Shown piece by piece: positions 14,729 through 14,924 of a DNA stretch of 14,924 bases. The notes under the pieces are model-generated. The model saw only the letters and a program-made list of their open reading frames with translations, had not been told where the DNA came from and searched no databases. A program made the translations under genes and the position numbers. This DNA comes from Parvibacillus sp035426385. Lineage in GTDB: Bacteria > Bacteroidota > Bacteroidia > Chitinophagales > Saprospiraceae. Within the stretch, counting starts at the first letter, position 1. The number at the start of each line of letters is the position of its first letter. The stretch is from assembly GCA_035426385.1 (NCBI GenBank), contig DAOLZQ010000064.1, forward strand, positions 1 to 14,924. Direction: 5' to 3'.

Positions 14729-14924
14729 TTTCGTTTATTTAGGTTTCAGAATTTTTTTATTTTCAAAGCAAGCATCCCACCAAGAGCATATTTGCTGGAA
14801 TCTGATGGTTGCCTAAATTTACAGAAAAAATTAAGATGAGTGAGAAATATACGGAAGCTCACCGGCAGGGATGGGTTATTCTTTTCGCAGGCAACGCCCA
14901 ATAGGTAATTTCATAGCAGATTTT
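14729..14924. other. Gap after batC with hairpin potential; no gene recognised
   Basis: No batD is seen here, although it often follows batC; it may lie beyond the right edge or be absent. Three nested pairings can be drawn: ATTTAGG (14737-14743) with CCTAAAT (14812-14818), CAGA (14747-14750) with TCTG (14801-14804), and AGCAA (14767-14771) with TTGCT (14792-14796). A 23-codon ORF (14836-14904, ending LFAGNAQ) and a minus-strand open stretch ending GGMLALKIKKF are both too short to trust. A T-run at 14752-14758 lacks a preceding stem. Confidence 0.4.

Noticed and set aside
14836..14904. Possible 22-residue peptide gene after batC
   Set aside because: It is too short, has no clear ribosome-binding site or recognisable sequence, and is only mentioned as part of the gap.

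Overview
The window looks like a chromosomal segment of a Bacteroidota bacterium. The evidence is the gene repertoire (a MoxR/DUF58/Bat operon in the order typical of that phylum, an outer-membrane barrel protein, an ATP-type PEP carboxykinase), promoter words matching the TTTG / TAnnTTTG Bacteroidota consensus, and the near absence of strong Shine-Dalgarno sites. No rRNA, tRNA, transposase or CRISPR array is visible. Genus cannot be assigned from the sequence alone.

Left part (1-3603, accessory in character). On the minus strand, a Cys-rich HELGH-type putative zinc metallopeptidase (1033-2277, probably lacking its original N-terminus) is translationally coupled to a small putatively exported protein (410-1036). 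A second, about 95% identical copy of the small gene starts at 190/199 and runs off the left edge. A remnant of the metallopeptidase 3' end sits in front of this second copy, so the duplicated unit crossed the gene junction. An unrelated outer-membrane barrel gene (2524-3276) is on the plus strand. Two copies of a dispersed GCGC-rich/AT-rich element (267-405 and 3464-3600) each begin directly behind the stop codon of a minus-strand gene.

Middle part (3604-8730, all minus strand, housekeeping). This holds pckA, a small exported Lys/Ala-rich protein with a textbook intrinsic terminator, an SLC13-type permease with two RCK_C domains and a good Bacteroidota promoter, and a stand-alone HisC-like aminotransferase.

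Right part (9097-14728, plus strand). The operon is MoxR AAA+ ATPase, DUF58 protein, membrane-anchored BatD-like protein, BatA and BatB (both vWA with MIDAS) and BatC (TPR plus a highly charged tail). From the DUF58 gene onward the genes overlap or nearly touch, so they are probably translated as one unit. MoxR probably acts as a chaperone-like ATPase on the vWA proteins, which would form a membrane and periplasmic complex linked to envelope stress or oxygen tolerance. The last 196 bases hold no recognisable gene; batD, which often follows, is not seen.

The most unusual observations are the protease plus duplicated small-protein module and the stop-codon-abutting dispersed repeats with variable internal units. 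The rest is well conserved for the phylum.
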